Positions 32,552-42,104 of a stretch of 44,156 nucleotides of DNA are shown one piece after another. Source of the stretch: Nocardiopsis sp. CNR-923 (GTDB taxonomy: Bacteria; Actinomycetota; Actinomycetes; Streptosporangiales; Streptosporangiaceae); NCBI RefSeq assembly GCF_001942255.1, contig NZ_MKKC01000090.1:1-44156 (forward strand). Direction: 5' to 3'. How positions within the stretch are numbered: position 1 is the first letter of the stretch; each line of letters begins with the position of its first letter. Made by a program: the position numbers and the translations under genes. The notes under the pieces are model-generated. The model saw only the letters and a list, made by a program, of their open reading frames with translations, was not told the DNA's origin and searched no databases.

Positions 32552-34106
32552 GTGACTACCGATCTCGGGCAAACCGGACCCGTGAACGATCCCTACGTAT
32601 CCCTGCCGTCCGTGCCGTACCTGTCGGAACCCGGTTCGGCCACGGCCACGAGCCTGTACATCGACGGTGCGTGGCGTGCGGCCCAGAACGGCCGTGTCCG
32701 GGAGATCCTGGACCCCGCGGACGCCTCCGTGCTCACCATCGTGAGCGAGGGCGGACGCGCCGACGCCGAAGCGGCCATCGCCGCGGCCCGACGCGCCTTC
32801 GACCACGGCGAGTGGCGGAGCACCACGGCCGCCCATCGCGGTCGGATCCTGGAGCGCATCGCCGAACTCCTCCAGCGCGACCGCAGGGAGATCGCGGTCA
32901 TGGAGTCGCTGGACACCGGAAAGACGATCGAGGAGGGCGGGATCGACGTCGACGACGTCACCGACGTCTTCCGCCACTACGCCGGTCTCGCCGACAAGGA
33001 CTCCGGTCGGCTCGTCTCCTCCCCCGAGGGCGTGCACAGCCGCGTCGTCTACGAACCCGTCGGCGTCTGCGGCATGATCACCCCCTGGAACTACCCGCTG
33101 CTCCAGCTCGCCTGGAAGATGGCCCCCGCGATCGCCGCGGGCGACACCATGGTGGTCAAGCCCAGCGAGATCACCCCCGTCACCACCGCCAAACTGGTCG
33201 AGCTCACCACCGAGGCGGGCGTCCCGGCGGGCGTGGTCAACCTGGTCCTGGGCAGCGGCCCCGACGCGGGCGCCCCGCTGTCCGAGCACCCGGACGTCGA
33301 CCTCATCTCCTTCACCGGAGGTCTGGCCACAGGGCGCCGCATCATGGCGGCCGCCTCCGCGACGGTCAAGAAGATCGCCCTGGAGCTCGGCGGCAAGAAC
33401 CCCAACATCGTCTTCCCCGACGTCGACCTGGACACCGCCGTGGACTACGCGCTCAGCGCCGCGTTCTTCCACTCCGGGCAGGTCTGCTCCGCGGGCGCCC
33501 GGCTCATCGTGCACAACGAGATCCACGACGCCTTCACCACCGAACTCGCCCGCCGGGCCGAGGCCATCCGGATCGGACGGGGCCAGGTCCAGGGCGTGCG
33601 CTGCGGGCCCCTGGTGTCCGCCGAACACCGCGCCAAGGTCGAGGCCGCCGTCGCGCGCGGCGTCGAGGAGCGCCCGGGTCATCGCTGGCGGCAGGCGCCC
33701 CGACGACCCGGAGCTCACCGACGGCTACTTCTACCGCCCGACGGTCTTCGTCGACTGCGACCGCTCCATGGACATCGTCCAGACCGAGGTGTTCGGCCCG
33801 GTGGTGACCGTCGAGCGGTTCGAGACCGAGGCCCAGGCGATCGAACTCGGCAACGACACCGACTACGGGCTCTCCGGCGGTGTGTGGACCGACGACACCG
33901 CCCGCGGCGAGCGCGTCGCCGCCGCCCTGCGGCACGGCACCGTCTGGATCAACGACTACGGACCGTACTTCCCGGGCGCCGAGTGGGGCGGCTTCGGGCA
34001 GAGCGGCGTCGGCCGCGAACTCGGGCTCGCCGGGCTCGACGAGTACCGGGAGGCCAAACACATCTACCGCAATCTCGCACCCGAACCGCAGCGCTGGTTC
34101 GGCTAG
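32552..34106 (+). CDS. betB: Betaine aldehyde dehydrogenase (frame interrupted)
   Basis: NAD-dependent oxidation of betaine aldehyde to glycine betaine. GVCGMITPWNYPLLQLAWK, IALELGGKNPNIVFPDVDLD (Glu active-site region) and the catalytic Cys in FHSGQVCSAGARL are as in ALDH9/BADH. The frame is lost at 33668-33671 (GAGGAG-CGCCCGG, where GAGGAGGGCGCCCGG reads VEEGARVIAGG); the second frame runs through VQTEVFGPVVTVERF and GGFGQSGVGRELG to TAG at 34104. The net change is two lost bases. Repaired length about 518 aa. GTG 32552 follows GAGGCAG. First gene of the choline-betaine operon. Confidence 0.92.
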
Positions 34107-34109
34107 ACG

Positions 34110-34150
34110 ACGACCCGCCCCGGACGGTCCGACCGCCCGGGGCGGGTCGT
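34110..34150 (+). terminator. Strong hairpin between betB and the choline oxidase-like gene
   Basis: Perfect 14-bp stem: 34110-34123 (ACGACCCGCCCCGG) with 34137-34150, loop of 13. It begins three bases after the betB stop and precedes a 129-bp gap. A partial terminator or RNA-stabilising element would give betB a different expression from the oxidase and transporter genes. Confidence 0.65.
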
Positions 34151-34279
34151 GGCCGGGGCCGTCCCGGCGCCCGGGTCGCCGCGCTGTCTCCGCGGCCCCG
34201 ACCCGGAGGAAGAACGACGCGCAGGTCGGTATCCCCCCGACATCCCCCTGTGTGAGTAGTAACGAGAGGAAACCAGACC

Positions 34280-35853
34280 GTGTCCGACGACCAGAGCACC
34301 TTCGACTACGTGATCGTGGGAGGTGGAACCGCGGGATCGGTGATCGCCAACCGGCTCACCGAGGACCCCGGCGCCACCGTCTGCGTGATCGAGGGCGGCC
34401 CCGACGACCGCGACCACGCGAACGTGATCAAGCTGCGCGACTGGCTGAGCGTCCTCGACGGCGACCTCGACTACGGGTACACCACGACCGAGCAGCCGCG
34501 CGGCAACTCCCACATCCTGCACTCCCGCGCCCGCGTGCTCGGCGGATGCTCGTCGCACAACACGCTGATCAGCTTCCGCCCCTTCGCCGAGGACCTGGAC
34601 GAGTGGGTCGCCATGGGCGCCGAGGGCTGGGACAACGCCACCGTCCAGTCCTACGCCGACCGGATCAGGTGCAACATCGTCCCGGTCGCCGAGAAGGACC
34701 GCAACGCCATGGTCAGGGACTGGGTGTCCTCGGCCGCCGAGGCGGCGAACGTCCCCGTCATCGAGGACTTCAACGCACTGACCTCGCACGGCGGCGGGTT
34801 CCCGGACGGCGCGGGCTTCCTGTCCATCGCCTACGACCCCTACACCGGCGACCGCTCCTCCGCCTCCGTCGCCTACCTGCACCCGATCATGGGCGTGCGC
34901 GACAACCTGACGGTCATGCTGGAGACCTGGGTGGACCGGATCGTCTTCGACGGCGACCGGGCCACGGGCGTGAGCGCGACCCTGAAGTCCGGGGAGCGCG
35001 TCACCGTCAACGCCCGCGAGGAGGTGATCCTGGCCGCCGGCGCGTCGACAGTCCGCGCCTGCTCATGCTGTCCGGCGTGGGCCACGCCGAGGAACTGCGC
35101 TCGGTGGGCATCGAGGCCCGCCACGACCTGCCCGGCGTCGGCGAGAACCTGCTCGACCACCCCGAGTCGATCATCATGTGGGAGACCGAGCGCCCGGTTC
35201 CCTCGGAGACGGTGATGGACTCCGACGCCGCCCTGTTCGTCCGCCGCGACGAGTCCGACCCGCGCCCGGACCTGATGTTCCACATCTACCAGATCCCCTT
35301 CGACGACAACACCAAGCGGCTGGGCTACGCCTCGCCCGCGGACGGCTACGCGGTCTGCATGACGCCGAACATCCCCCGGTCCCGTTCGCGCGGCAAGCTC
35401 TACCTCACCAGCGCCGACCCCCAGGCCAAGCCCGCACTGGACTTCCGCTACTTCACCGACCCCGACGGCTACGACGAGCGGACCATCGTCGACGGGCTCA
35501 AGATCGCCCGCGAGGTCGCCGCCACCGAGCCGTTCCGCTCGTGGATCAAGCGCGAGGTCGCCCCCGGCCCCCAGGTCCGGACCGACGAGGAGCTGTCGGA
35601 GTACGGCCGCAGCGCCGCGCACACCGTGTACCACCCGGCGGGCACCTGCAGGATGGGCGCCGCCGACGACGACACCGCCGTGGTCGACCCCCGACTACGC
35701 GTGCGGGGCCTGCGCGGCCTGCGGGTCGCCGACGCCTCAGTCTTCCCGACGCTGCCCACGCCCAACCCCATGGTCATGGTTCTGGCGCTCGGAGAGCGTG
35801 CCGCGGACCTGATCCGCGCCGACCGCACCGCTCGGAAGGAGAGCGCCCGATGA
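34280..35853 (+). CDS. codA: GMC flavoprotein, choline oxidase-like (frame interrupted)
   Basis: About 524 aa. FAD motif YVIVGGGTAGSVIANRL. HSRARVLGGCSSHNTLISF resembles the choline-oxidase segment in which His is bound covalently to FAD; IIMWETER after LLDHPES keeps the Glu that binds the choline ammonium; DLMFHIYQIPFDDNT and TVYHPAGTCRMG supply the catalytic His, and PTPNPMVMV the Asn. This fits choline oxidase (CodA, two-step oxidation to betaine) better than BetA. One G is missing at 35041-35045 (GCGCGTCGAC for GCGCGGTCGAC), giving ILAAGAVDSPRLLMLSG when repaired. It ends ATGA, overlapping the ATPase start. Confidence 0.85.
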
Positions 35854-37280
35854 GCACGCAGACAGCCGAGACGGCCGGACCGGACGGTGTCGGGTCCGAC
35901 GTCACGTTCTCGGTCCGCAACCTGTGGAAGATCTTCGGCAAGAACGCCGACAAGGTGATCGGCACCGAGTTGGAGACGGCGGACCGGGACCGCATCAAGG
36001 AGGAGACCGGCTGCACCGTCGCCGTGCGCGACGTGTCCTTCGACGTCCATCCCGGCGAGGTCTTCGTGGTGATGGGCCTGTCGGGGTCGGGCAAGTCGAC
36101 CCTGATCCGGTGCCTGAGCCGGTTGATCGAGCCGACCGCCGGACAGGTCCTGCTCGACGGAGAGGACATCGAGCAGGCCAGCCCGCAGCGGCTGCGCGAG
36201 CTGCGCCGCCACAAGCTGGCCATGGTCTTCCAGCACTTCGGCCTGCTGCCCAACCGCAAGATCATCGACAATGTGGCCTACGGGCTGGAGGTGCGCGGGA
36301 TGTCGCGCGCCGACCGCCACGACCGCGCTCGGGAGATGATCGACATGGTCGGGCTCGGCGGCTACGAGAACTCCCGGCCGCGCGAGCTGAGCGGCGGCAT
36401 GCAGCAGCGGGTCGGCCTGGCCCGGGCGCTCGCCGTCAACCCGGAGGTCCTGCTCTTCGACGAGCCGTTCAGTGCCCTGGATCCGCTGATCCGCCGCGAC
36501 ATGCAGGCCGAGGTCGTCCGGCTCCAGCACGATCTCGACAAGACGTCGGTGTTCATCACCCACGACCTACAGGAGGCGCTCAAGCTCGGCGACCGCATCG
36601 CCATCATGCGCGACGGCGAGTTGGTGCAGGTGGGCACGCCGGAGGAGGTGGTCGGCCGCCCGGCCGACGCCTATGTCGCCGACTTCACCTCCGACGTCGC
36701 CCGGACGACCGTGCTCACCGCGCGGTGGCTGGTCCGCGACGCCTTCCCGGAGGAGCGCACCGACGGACCCGTCTGCGAGGCGGGCACCGTTCTGGCGGAG
36801 GTGCTGCCGATGCTCGCCGCCACCACGGCGCCGGTCCGGGTCGTGGACAAGGGCGTCTTCCTCGGGTACGTGGGCCGCGACGACGTGCTGCGCGCGATCG
36901 CCGAGGACCAGCTCGCCGACGCCACGGTGGCGGCGGCCATCGAGGAGGAGGCGGTCGAGGGGGTCGGCGAGGACACGGAGGGCGGGCCGCCGGAGACACC
37001 CGAACGGTCGGCCGAGACCGAGGCGGCGCCCGAGACCGGGGACGCCGCGGCGGAGGACGAGGCCGCCGCCGGGGGCGCTTCGGAGACCGGGACCGCGCCC
37101 CAGGCGCCGACGACTCACGGGGCTACGACGGCCCCAGCGGACACAAGGGACACGGCGGCCCGGCGCGACCGGGGACGGTGGGTGACATGGCCGCGGCGAC
37201 CAAACCCGATCCCGACCAGCACACCGGCGGACTGGGACGGCTCGACGGCACCCCCCTGTGGCAGTGGCCCGCGGCGCTGA
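35850..37280 (+). CDS. opuAA: Glycine betaine/proline ABC transporter ATPase
   Basis: 476 aa as read. Walker A VMGLSGSGKSTLIRCLSRLI, the long lasso-like insert before it (GTELETADRDRIKEETGCTV) typical of OpuAA/ProV, MVFQHFGLLPNRKIIDNVAY, signature LSGGMQQRVGLARALAVNPE, Walker B VLLFDEPFSALDP, and a C-terminal CBS region (LAATTAPVRVVDKGVFLGYV). The tail after ~380 is a Glu/Ala/Pro/Thr-rich linker, and the frame overruns the permease start by 94 bases; with frame errors common here, the true stop may be TGA 37183. Translation is coupled to the flavoprotein by ATGA. Confidence 0.9.
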   Translation: MSTQTAETAGPDGVGSDVTFSVRNLWKIFGKNADKVIGTELETADRDRIKEETGCTVAVRDVSFDVHPGEVFVVMGLSGSGKSTLIRCLSRLIEPTAGQVLLDGEDIEQASPQRLRELRRHKLAMVFQHFGLLPNRKIIDNVAYGLEVRGMSRADRHDRAREMIDMVGLGGYENSRPRELSGGMQQRVGLARALAVNPEVLLFDEPFSALDPLIRRDMQAEVVRLQHDLDKTSVFITHDLQEALKLGDRIAIMRDGELVQVGTPEEVVGRPADAYVADFTSDVARTTVLTARWLVRDAFPEERTDGPVCEAGTVLAEVLPMLAATTAPVRVVDKGVFLGYVGRDDVLRAIAEDQLADATVAAAIEEEAVEGVGEDTEGGPPETPERSAETEAAPETGDAAAEDEAAAGGASETGTAPQAPTTHGATTAPADTRDTAARRDRGRWVTWPRRPNPIPTSTPADWDGSTAPPCGSGPRR

Positions 37281-39139
37281 TCGCGATCGCGCTGCTCGTC
37301 GCCGGGTACTACCTGAGCGGCTGGATGGGCACTCCGGCGTGGGCGGGCCCGTTCCCGTCCGCCGTCGGCGAGTGGCTCATGGCCCGGATGGACGAGGCCT
37401 ACCTGTGGATCGTCCTGAACCGCAACGAGAGCCCGCTGTTCCTGTACGGGTTCAACTACGTCTCCGTGACCCTGGGTTCGGCGGTCGTGCTGATCAACCA
37501 GATCCTGCACTTCCTCACCTGGGTGGGCGTCACCGTCGCCGGGGTGCTGGTCGGCTGGCGCGTCGCCGGATGGCGGGTCGCGCTGGTCGTGCTCGCCACG
37601 TTCGCGGTCTTCGCGCTGACCGGGCTGTGGAACGAGTCGATGACCACGCTGGCGCTGATCATCACCTCGGTCATCGCCGCCCTGCTGTTCGGCCTCCCGC
37701 TGGGCGTCCTGGCCGGGCGCAGCGAACGGTTCTACCGAGCCATCCGGCCGGTGCTGGACTTCATGCAGATCCTGCCCGCCTTCGCCTACCTGCTGCCGTT
37801 CGTGCTGTTCTTCGGTATCGGCAACCCGGCGGCGGTCGTGGTGACCGCGGTGTACGCGATGCCGCCCGCGGTGCGGATCACGGCGCTGGCCGTCCGCGAG
37901 GTCGACCGTGGCGCAGTCGAGGCGACGACGTCGCTCGGCTCCACGCCCTGGCAGGTCCTCACCAAGGTGCAGCTGCCGATGGCGCGGCGGACCATCCTGC
38001 TGGGCATCAACCAGGCGATCATGCTCGCGGTCTCCATGGTCGTGATCGCGTCGGTCATCGGCGCGGGCGGTCTCGGCGACGCGATCTACCAGGCGCTGGC
38101 CAAGGTCAACGTCGGCGAGGCGTTCCAGGCGGGCCTGGCGATCGTCATGCTGGCGATCGCGATGGACCGGGTGACCGGCGCGGTCGGCCACGGGGCGCAG
38201 ACCCCGGACATCGAACCGCGGTTCCGGCTGCCGGTGCTCGGCGGCGGTCTCGCGATCATCATCACCGTCGTCGGCACCGCACGCGTCCTGGGCGTCGAGG
38301 GATGGCCGCGCGACCTGTCGATCGACATCAGCGATCCGATCAACGCGTTCGAGGCGTGGTTCGCGTCGGTGGCGGGAGACGCCACCGCGGCCCTGGGCGA
38401 AGCGGCGCAGAGCGTCGTGATCAACCCGCTGACCGCCCTGCTCACGGGATCGCCCTGGTGGCTGGTGGTGCTGGTCGCCGCCACGCTGGGGTGGATCTTC
38501 GCCGGGACGCGCGCCGCCCTGGTCTCGTGCGTGTCCTTCGTCGTCGTCGGCCTGCTCGGAGTGTGGCCCGAGGCGATGGACACCCTGGCGCAGGTCCTGG
38601 TGGCGGCGGTGGTCACGCTCGCGCTCGGCGTGGTCGTGGGAGTTCTGGCCTCGCGCAGCGACGTGCTCGCCATGGTCCTGAAGCCGATCCTGGACGCGAT
38701 GCAGACCCTGCCGCCGTTCGTGTACCTGATCCCCGCCGTGGCCTTCTTCGGCCTCGGTCCGGTTCCTGCGCTGGTGGCGGCGGTGGTCTTCGCCCTGCCC
38801 CCGGTCATCCGGCTGGTCAACGACGGGATCCGCGGCGTCCCCAAGGCCACGCTGGAGGCCGCCCGGTCGCAGGGATCCACGAGGTTGCAGCTGCTGACCA
38901 AGGTCGAACTGCCGATGTCGCGCGGGTCGCTGCTGCTCGCGGTCAACCAGGGCATCATTCTCGTGCTGTCCATGGTGGTCATGGGCGCGCTGGTCGGCGC
39001 CGGAGCGCTCGGCTTCGGGGTCGTCTTCGGCCTGGCCCAGAACCAGTTCGGGCTGGGTCTGGCGTCCGGCCTGGCGATCGTGTGCCTCGGCCTGTTCCTG
39101 GATCGCGTGACGCAGGGAAGGAGGGCACCCCGTGCCTAG
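37187..39139 (+). CDS. opuAB: Fused double permease of the glycine betaine ABC transporter
   Basis: 650 aa with two complete permease units. Unit 1 (to about residue 330): VLDFMQILPAFAYLLPFVLF, then the EAA loop AVEATTSLGSTPWQVLTKVQ. Unit 2 (about 430-650): VLKPILDAMQTLPPFVYLIP and EAARSQGSTRLQLLTKVELP. The two cytoplasmic coupling loops are clearly homologous. Most ProW/OpuAB proteins have one unit and form homodimers; this one would be a covalent pseudo-dimer. About 12-14 helices in all. Between the units is a periplasmic-type loop with IDISDPINAFEAWFASVAGD. ATG 37187. Confidence 0.9.
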   Translation: MAAATKPDPDQHTGGLGRLDGTPLWQWPAALIAIALLVAGYYLSGWMGTPAWAGPFPSAVGEWLMARMDEAYLWIVLNRNESPLFLYGFNYVSVTLGSAVVLINQILHFLTWVGVTVAGVLVGWRVAGWRVALVVLATFAVFALTGLWNESMTTLALIITSVIAALLFGLPLGVLAGRSERFYRAIRPVLDFMQILPAFAYLLPFVLFFGIGNPAAVVVTAVYAMPPAVRITALAVREVDRGAVEATTSLGSTPWQVLTKVQLPMARRTILLGINQAIMLAVSMVVIASVIGAGGLGDAIYQALAKVNVGEAFQAGLAIVMLAIAMDRVTGAVGHGAQTPDIEPRFRLPVLGGGLAIIITVVGTARVLGVEGWPRDLSIDISDPINAFEAWFASVAGDATAALGEAAQSVVINPLTALLTGSPWWLVVLVAATLGWIFAGTRAALVSCVSFVVVGLLGVWPEAMDTLAQVLVAAVVTLALGVVVGVLASRSDVLAMVLKPILDAMQTLPPFVYLIPAVAFFGLGPVPALVAAVVFALPPVIRLVNDGIRGVPKATLEAARSQGSTRLQLLTKVELPMSRGSLLLAVNQGIILVLSMVVMGALVGAGALGFGVVFGLAQNQFGLGLASGLAIVCLGLFLDRVTQGRRAPRA

Positions 39140-40103
39140 GTTCATGAGGAAGGGCGCCCTGATCCGCCTGTTCGCGGCGGTGCTGGCCGTGGTGTCGGTC
39201 ACCTCCTGCGCGGTGCGCACGGACCAGGTCGCCCGGGACCCCAACACCGTGCGGATCGCCGTCAACGGCTGGGTGGGGTACGAGGCCAGCGCCGAGGTGC
39301 TGGCGTACATCCTGCGTGAAGAGATGGACTACGAGGTCCAGCTCATGCGGGTGGACGAGCAGCCCGCGTGGCAGGCGCTCGACCAGGGCGTGCTGGACGT
39401 GATCGTGGAGAACTGGGGTCACGAGGACCTCATGGAGCTCTACGGCCCCGAGGGCAAGGGGACGGTCGTCGACGGCGGCCCCACCGGCAACGTGGGCGTG
39501 ATCGGCTGGTACGTGCCCGCCTACCTGGTGGAGGAGTACCCCGAGATCGCGACCGTGGACGGGTTGGCACGGCACACCGACCTGTTCCGGACGGCCCAGA
39601 CCGGCGACAAGGGTGAGTTCCTCGCCGGAGCGCCGGGCTTCGTCACGCAGGACCAGGGCATGATCAACGCCTTCGACCTGGATCTGGAGATCGTCTACGC
39701 CGGGTCGGAGGCCTCGCAGATCACCGAGGTGCGGCGACGGTACGCCGACGAGGAGCCGGTGCTCTTCTACTTCTACGACCCGCAGTGGCTCCAGGACGAA
39801 CTCGACCTGGTCAAGGTCGAGTTCCCGCCCTATTTCCCGGGGTGCGACGACGATCTTGAGTACGTGCCCTGCGACTACCCGGTCTACGAGCTGAACAAGA
39901 TCTTCAGGACCGGGTTCGTGGAGACGGGTGACCCCGCGTACCAGTTCCTCGACAACTGGCGGTGGAGCAACTCCGACCAGAACGAGGTCGCGCGGATGAT
40001 CGCCGACGAGGGGCTCGACCCCTCGGAGGCGGCCGAGATCTGGGTGGACGCCAACCCGGACGTGTGGCGCGACTGGATCCCGGAGGGGTTCGAGGGGCCC
40101 TGA
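39132..40103 (+). CDS. opuAC: Glycine betaine ABC transporter substrate-binding lipoprotein
   Basis: 323 aa. Signal peptide with lipobox VTSC (Cys26); then TVRIAVNGWVGYEASAEVLA, VDEQPAWQALDQGVLDVIVE and GHEDLMELYG, the OpuAC domain whose aromatic residues form the cage for trimethylammonium ligands; a second half with YVPAYLVEEYPEIATVDGL and FYDPQWLQDELDLVKVEF. It carries choline or glycine betaine to the double permease. GTG 39132 is chosen because GGAAGGAGGG lies six bases upstream; it overlaps the permease stop by eight bases. Last gene of the betaine operon. Confidence 0.92.
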   Translation: MPRFMRKGALIRLFAAVLAVVSVTSCAVRTDQVARDPNTVRIAVNGWVGYEASAEVLAYILREEMDYEVQLMRVDEQPAWQALDQGVLDVIVENWGHEDLMELYGPEGKGTVVDGGPTGNVGVIGWYVPAYLVEEYPEIATVDGLARHTDLFRTAQTGDKGEFLAGAPGFVTQDQGMINAFDLDLEIVYAGSEASQITEVRRRYADEEPVLFYFYDPQWLQDELDLVKVEFPPYFPGCDDDLEYVPCDYPVYELNKIFRTGFVETGDPAYQFLDNWRWSNSDQNEVARMIADEGLDPSEAAEIWVDANPDVWRDWIPEGFEGP

Positions 40104-40225
40104 TCCGCCCGGGGCCGGGACGGGGGCGAGGACCCGCGTCCCGGCCCTGCGCACGGGTACGGGCGGCCGGGCGGCGCCCCCGCCGGGCGCAGACGAGCCC
40201 GAGGCGTCCAGCGGCGCTCGCGCGG

Positions 40226-40464
40226 TCAGGCGCGCGGGCGTCGTAGTGCAGGCGTCGGCCCACCCAGTACGCGTTCACACACGCGCCGGCGAAGCCCGCG
40301 CCGAGCAGGACGGTCAGCCACGGCTCGGCGGTGAGCAGGGCGCTGGCGACCGTGCCGACCAGCAGGACCAAGGCGCCGAACAGGGCCAGCACGAGCCGGA
40401 AGCCCAGCGCGCTCGCCGGGCGATCGTGGCTGCCCAGCGGTCCCTTGAGCCATCCCCGCCGCAT
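40226..40464 (-). CDS. Small two-helix membrane protein, C-terminus uncertain
   Basis: From ATG 40464 (AAGGAGG eight bases upstream): MRRGWLKGPLGSHDRPASAL, then helices FRLVLALFGALVLLVGTVAS and LLTAEPWLTVLLGAGFAGAC and the end WVGRRLHYDARA. The same frame continues far past a plausible end into Arg-rich shadow sequence; a single missing base in the CCC near 40235 would bring TGA at 40226-40228 into frame and give ~80 aa. Unknown family. It may be translated with the upstream hydrolase gene (14 bp gap). Confidence 0.5.
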
Positions 40465-40478
40465 GATGTCCGCCTCCT

Positions 40479-42104
40479 TCACGTCCCCACCCCCCGTTCT
40501 ACCGCGCGCGGCGGGCGCGGGCACGGCGCCCTCGGCCGTGCGTCGACCGTCGGCGCGGTGAACGGCACGGCCGGCGGACCGCCCCAGGTCCGCGAGATCG
40601 GGCAGGGCGGGGCGGGTGCGCCGTCGAGGAAGCGGTTCGCCTCCTCGGTGAAGGCCGCGCTGGTGGGCAGGTAGGCGTGCGGGGTGCGGACCGGGCAGGC
40701 GTTCCGGTCGACCGGCAGCCGCCATCCGGAGGGCATGAGCGGCAGGTCCCCGGTGGACACGACGCTGAGCGAGCGCGTGTGCTCGGGGAGGGGGAGTCTG
40801 AAGACCGCGGCGGGGGCGTCCGTGGTGCCGAGCAGTGCGTACCCGGCGGCGGATTCGGTGTCGAAGGCGAAGTCGATCGCTCGGCCGAGGGGCGTCAGCA
40901 CGTGGAGCAGGTCCGACGCGGGTCGGCCCGGGCCCGGCTCGCCCGGGGGCCGGTAGCCGCCGGTGCTCTCGGGGAAGGGTCCCGCCAGGATCAGGGCGTC
41001 GACCCGGGGCGCCGCGCCCGTGGCCACCGCCCGCCACGCGATCCACGCGCCCTGGGAGTGCCCGACCACCACCAGCGGACGCGGCAGGTCCTCGGTCTGC
41101 GCCGCGAACGACCGGACCTGCTCGCTCACCGGGGACTGGGTGTGCGCGCTGAGGTAGGGGGCTCCGGTGCGGATCGGGCAGAGGGCCTCACCCCGGGGCT
41201 GGCCGTCGCCGGGCCCCGCGTAGGAGAAGTAGTGGGTCTGGTCGCAGCCGTAGCCGAGCAGGTCGGTGCGCGTGCGGAAGGCGTTCCCGGCGCCGGAGCG
41301 CGAGTCGATGCCCGACATCAACAGGATCGACCCCGGGCGCGGCGGCGCGGGTTCGGCCGGTGCGGACGCCGCGTCGCGGGTGGCGACCCACACCCAGGCC
41401 AGCACCGCGAACGACGTCGCGACCGCCGCCAGGCGGCGCCGCCCGCCGGGGCGCGCGGGGCGGGCCAGCGCGGTGACGGCGGCGGCGGTCGCCGCGGCCG
41501 ACACCGGGACGAGCGCGACCGTCACGGCGGGGAACAGGTGGGCGAGCACGCCGATCCCGACCACCGCGACGCCGTAGGGCAGCGTCACGCCGACCCGGAA
41601 CCCGTCGCGCCAGGCACGGGCCAGGACGTCCCGGATCCGTCGACCCGCCTCCCAGGGCAGGGGCGCGAACAGCAGGACGAGGACCGCGACCGCGACGAGC
41701 CCGGCCCAGAACAGGCGCGCGTACAGGAGCGTGCCCGCCATGGACACCGCCTCGGCCGCGAGCAGCATGGGCGGCAGCAGCACGCCGTAGAAGGCGGCGG
41801 CCATGGTCAGCCGTCTCCAGGTGAGCCCGCCCGTCATCAGGGCCAGGACGGTGACGCGGACGGCGAGCACCGCGGCCAGGCACAGGGTGAAGGACACGGG
41901 CCCGGTGGTCGTGGTGAGCAGGATCCGGAGGTCGCCGAAGAGGTCCAGCGGCGGGAGCGCGACGAGGTGGACCAGGCCCGGCCAGGTCGGCAGGACCCCG
42001 GTCGCCGCGAGGGCCACGACCAGGAGGGCGAGCGGCACCAGGGGCAGCCACCGGGGGCGGACGCCCCGGCTCATGGAGAGGGTTCCCACCGTCACGCGCG
42101 TCAC
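40479..42104 (-). CDS. Membrane-anchored alpha/beta-hydrolase
   Basis: 541 aa. The first ~230 residues are about seven hydrophobic helices (VPLALLVVALAATGVLPTW onward). The second half is an extracytoplasmic alpha/beta-hydrolase: SILLMSGIDSRSGAGNAF near the oxyanion region, PLVVVGHSQGAWIAWRAV nucleophile elbow (G-H-S-Q-G), and a late region with FDTESAAGYALLG and HAYLPTSAAFTEE, in which His fits the triad. There are Cys pairs (LGYGCDQTHYF, GEALCPIR; NACPV, PPCP) that may form disulfides outside the cell. Substrate unknown; lipase, esterase or acyltransferase-like roles are possible. It may be cotranscribed with the small membrane protein. Confidence 0.8.
   Translation of the reverse strand: MTRVTVGTLSMSRGVRPRWLPLVPLALLVVALAATGVLPTWPGLVHLVALPPLDLFGDLRILLTTTTGPVSFTLCLAAVLAVRVTVLALMTGGLTWRRLTMAAAFYGVLLPPMLLAAEAVSMAGTLLYARLFWAGLVAVAVLVLLFAPLPWEAGRRIRDVLARAWRDGFRVGVTLPYGVAVVGIGVLAHLFPAVTVALVPVSAAATAAAVTALARPARPGGRRRLAAVATSFAVLAWVWVATRDAASAPAEPAPPRPGSILLMSGIDSRSGAGNAFRTRTDLLGYGCDQTHYFSYAGPGDGQPRGEALCPIRTGAPYLSAHTQSPVSEQVRSFAAQTEDLPRPLVVVGHSQGAWIAWRAVATGAAPRVDALILAGPFPESTGGYRPPGEPGPGRPASDLLHVLTPLGRAIDFAFDTESAAGYALLGTTDAPAAVFRLPLPEHTRSLSVVSTGDLPLMPSGWRLPVDRNACPVRTPHAYLPTSAAFTEEANRFLDGAPAPPCPISRTWGGPPAVPFTAPTVDARPRAPCPRPPRAVERGVGT

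Noticed and set aside
35924..39139. A 1071-codon open frame running from inside the ATPase gene through the permease
   Set aside because: Only the part from ATG 37187 is the permease; the first 421 codons are Arg/Gly-rich out-of-frame shadow of the ATPase, a normal high-GC artefact.
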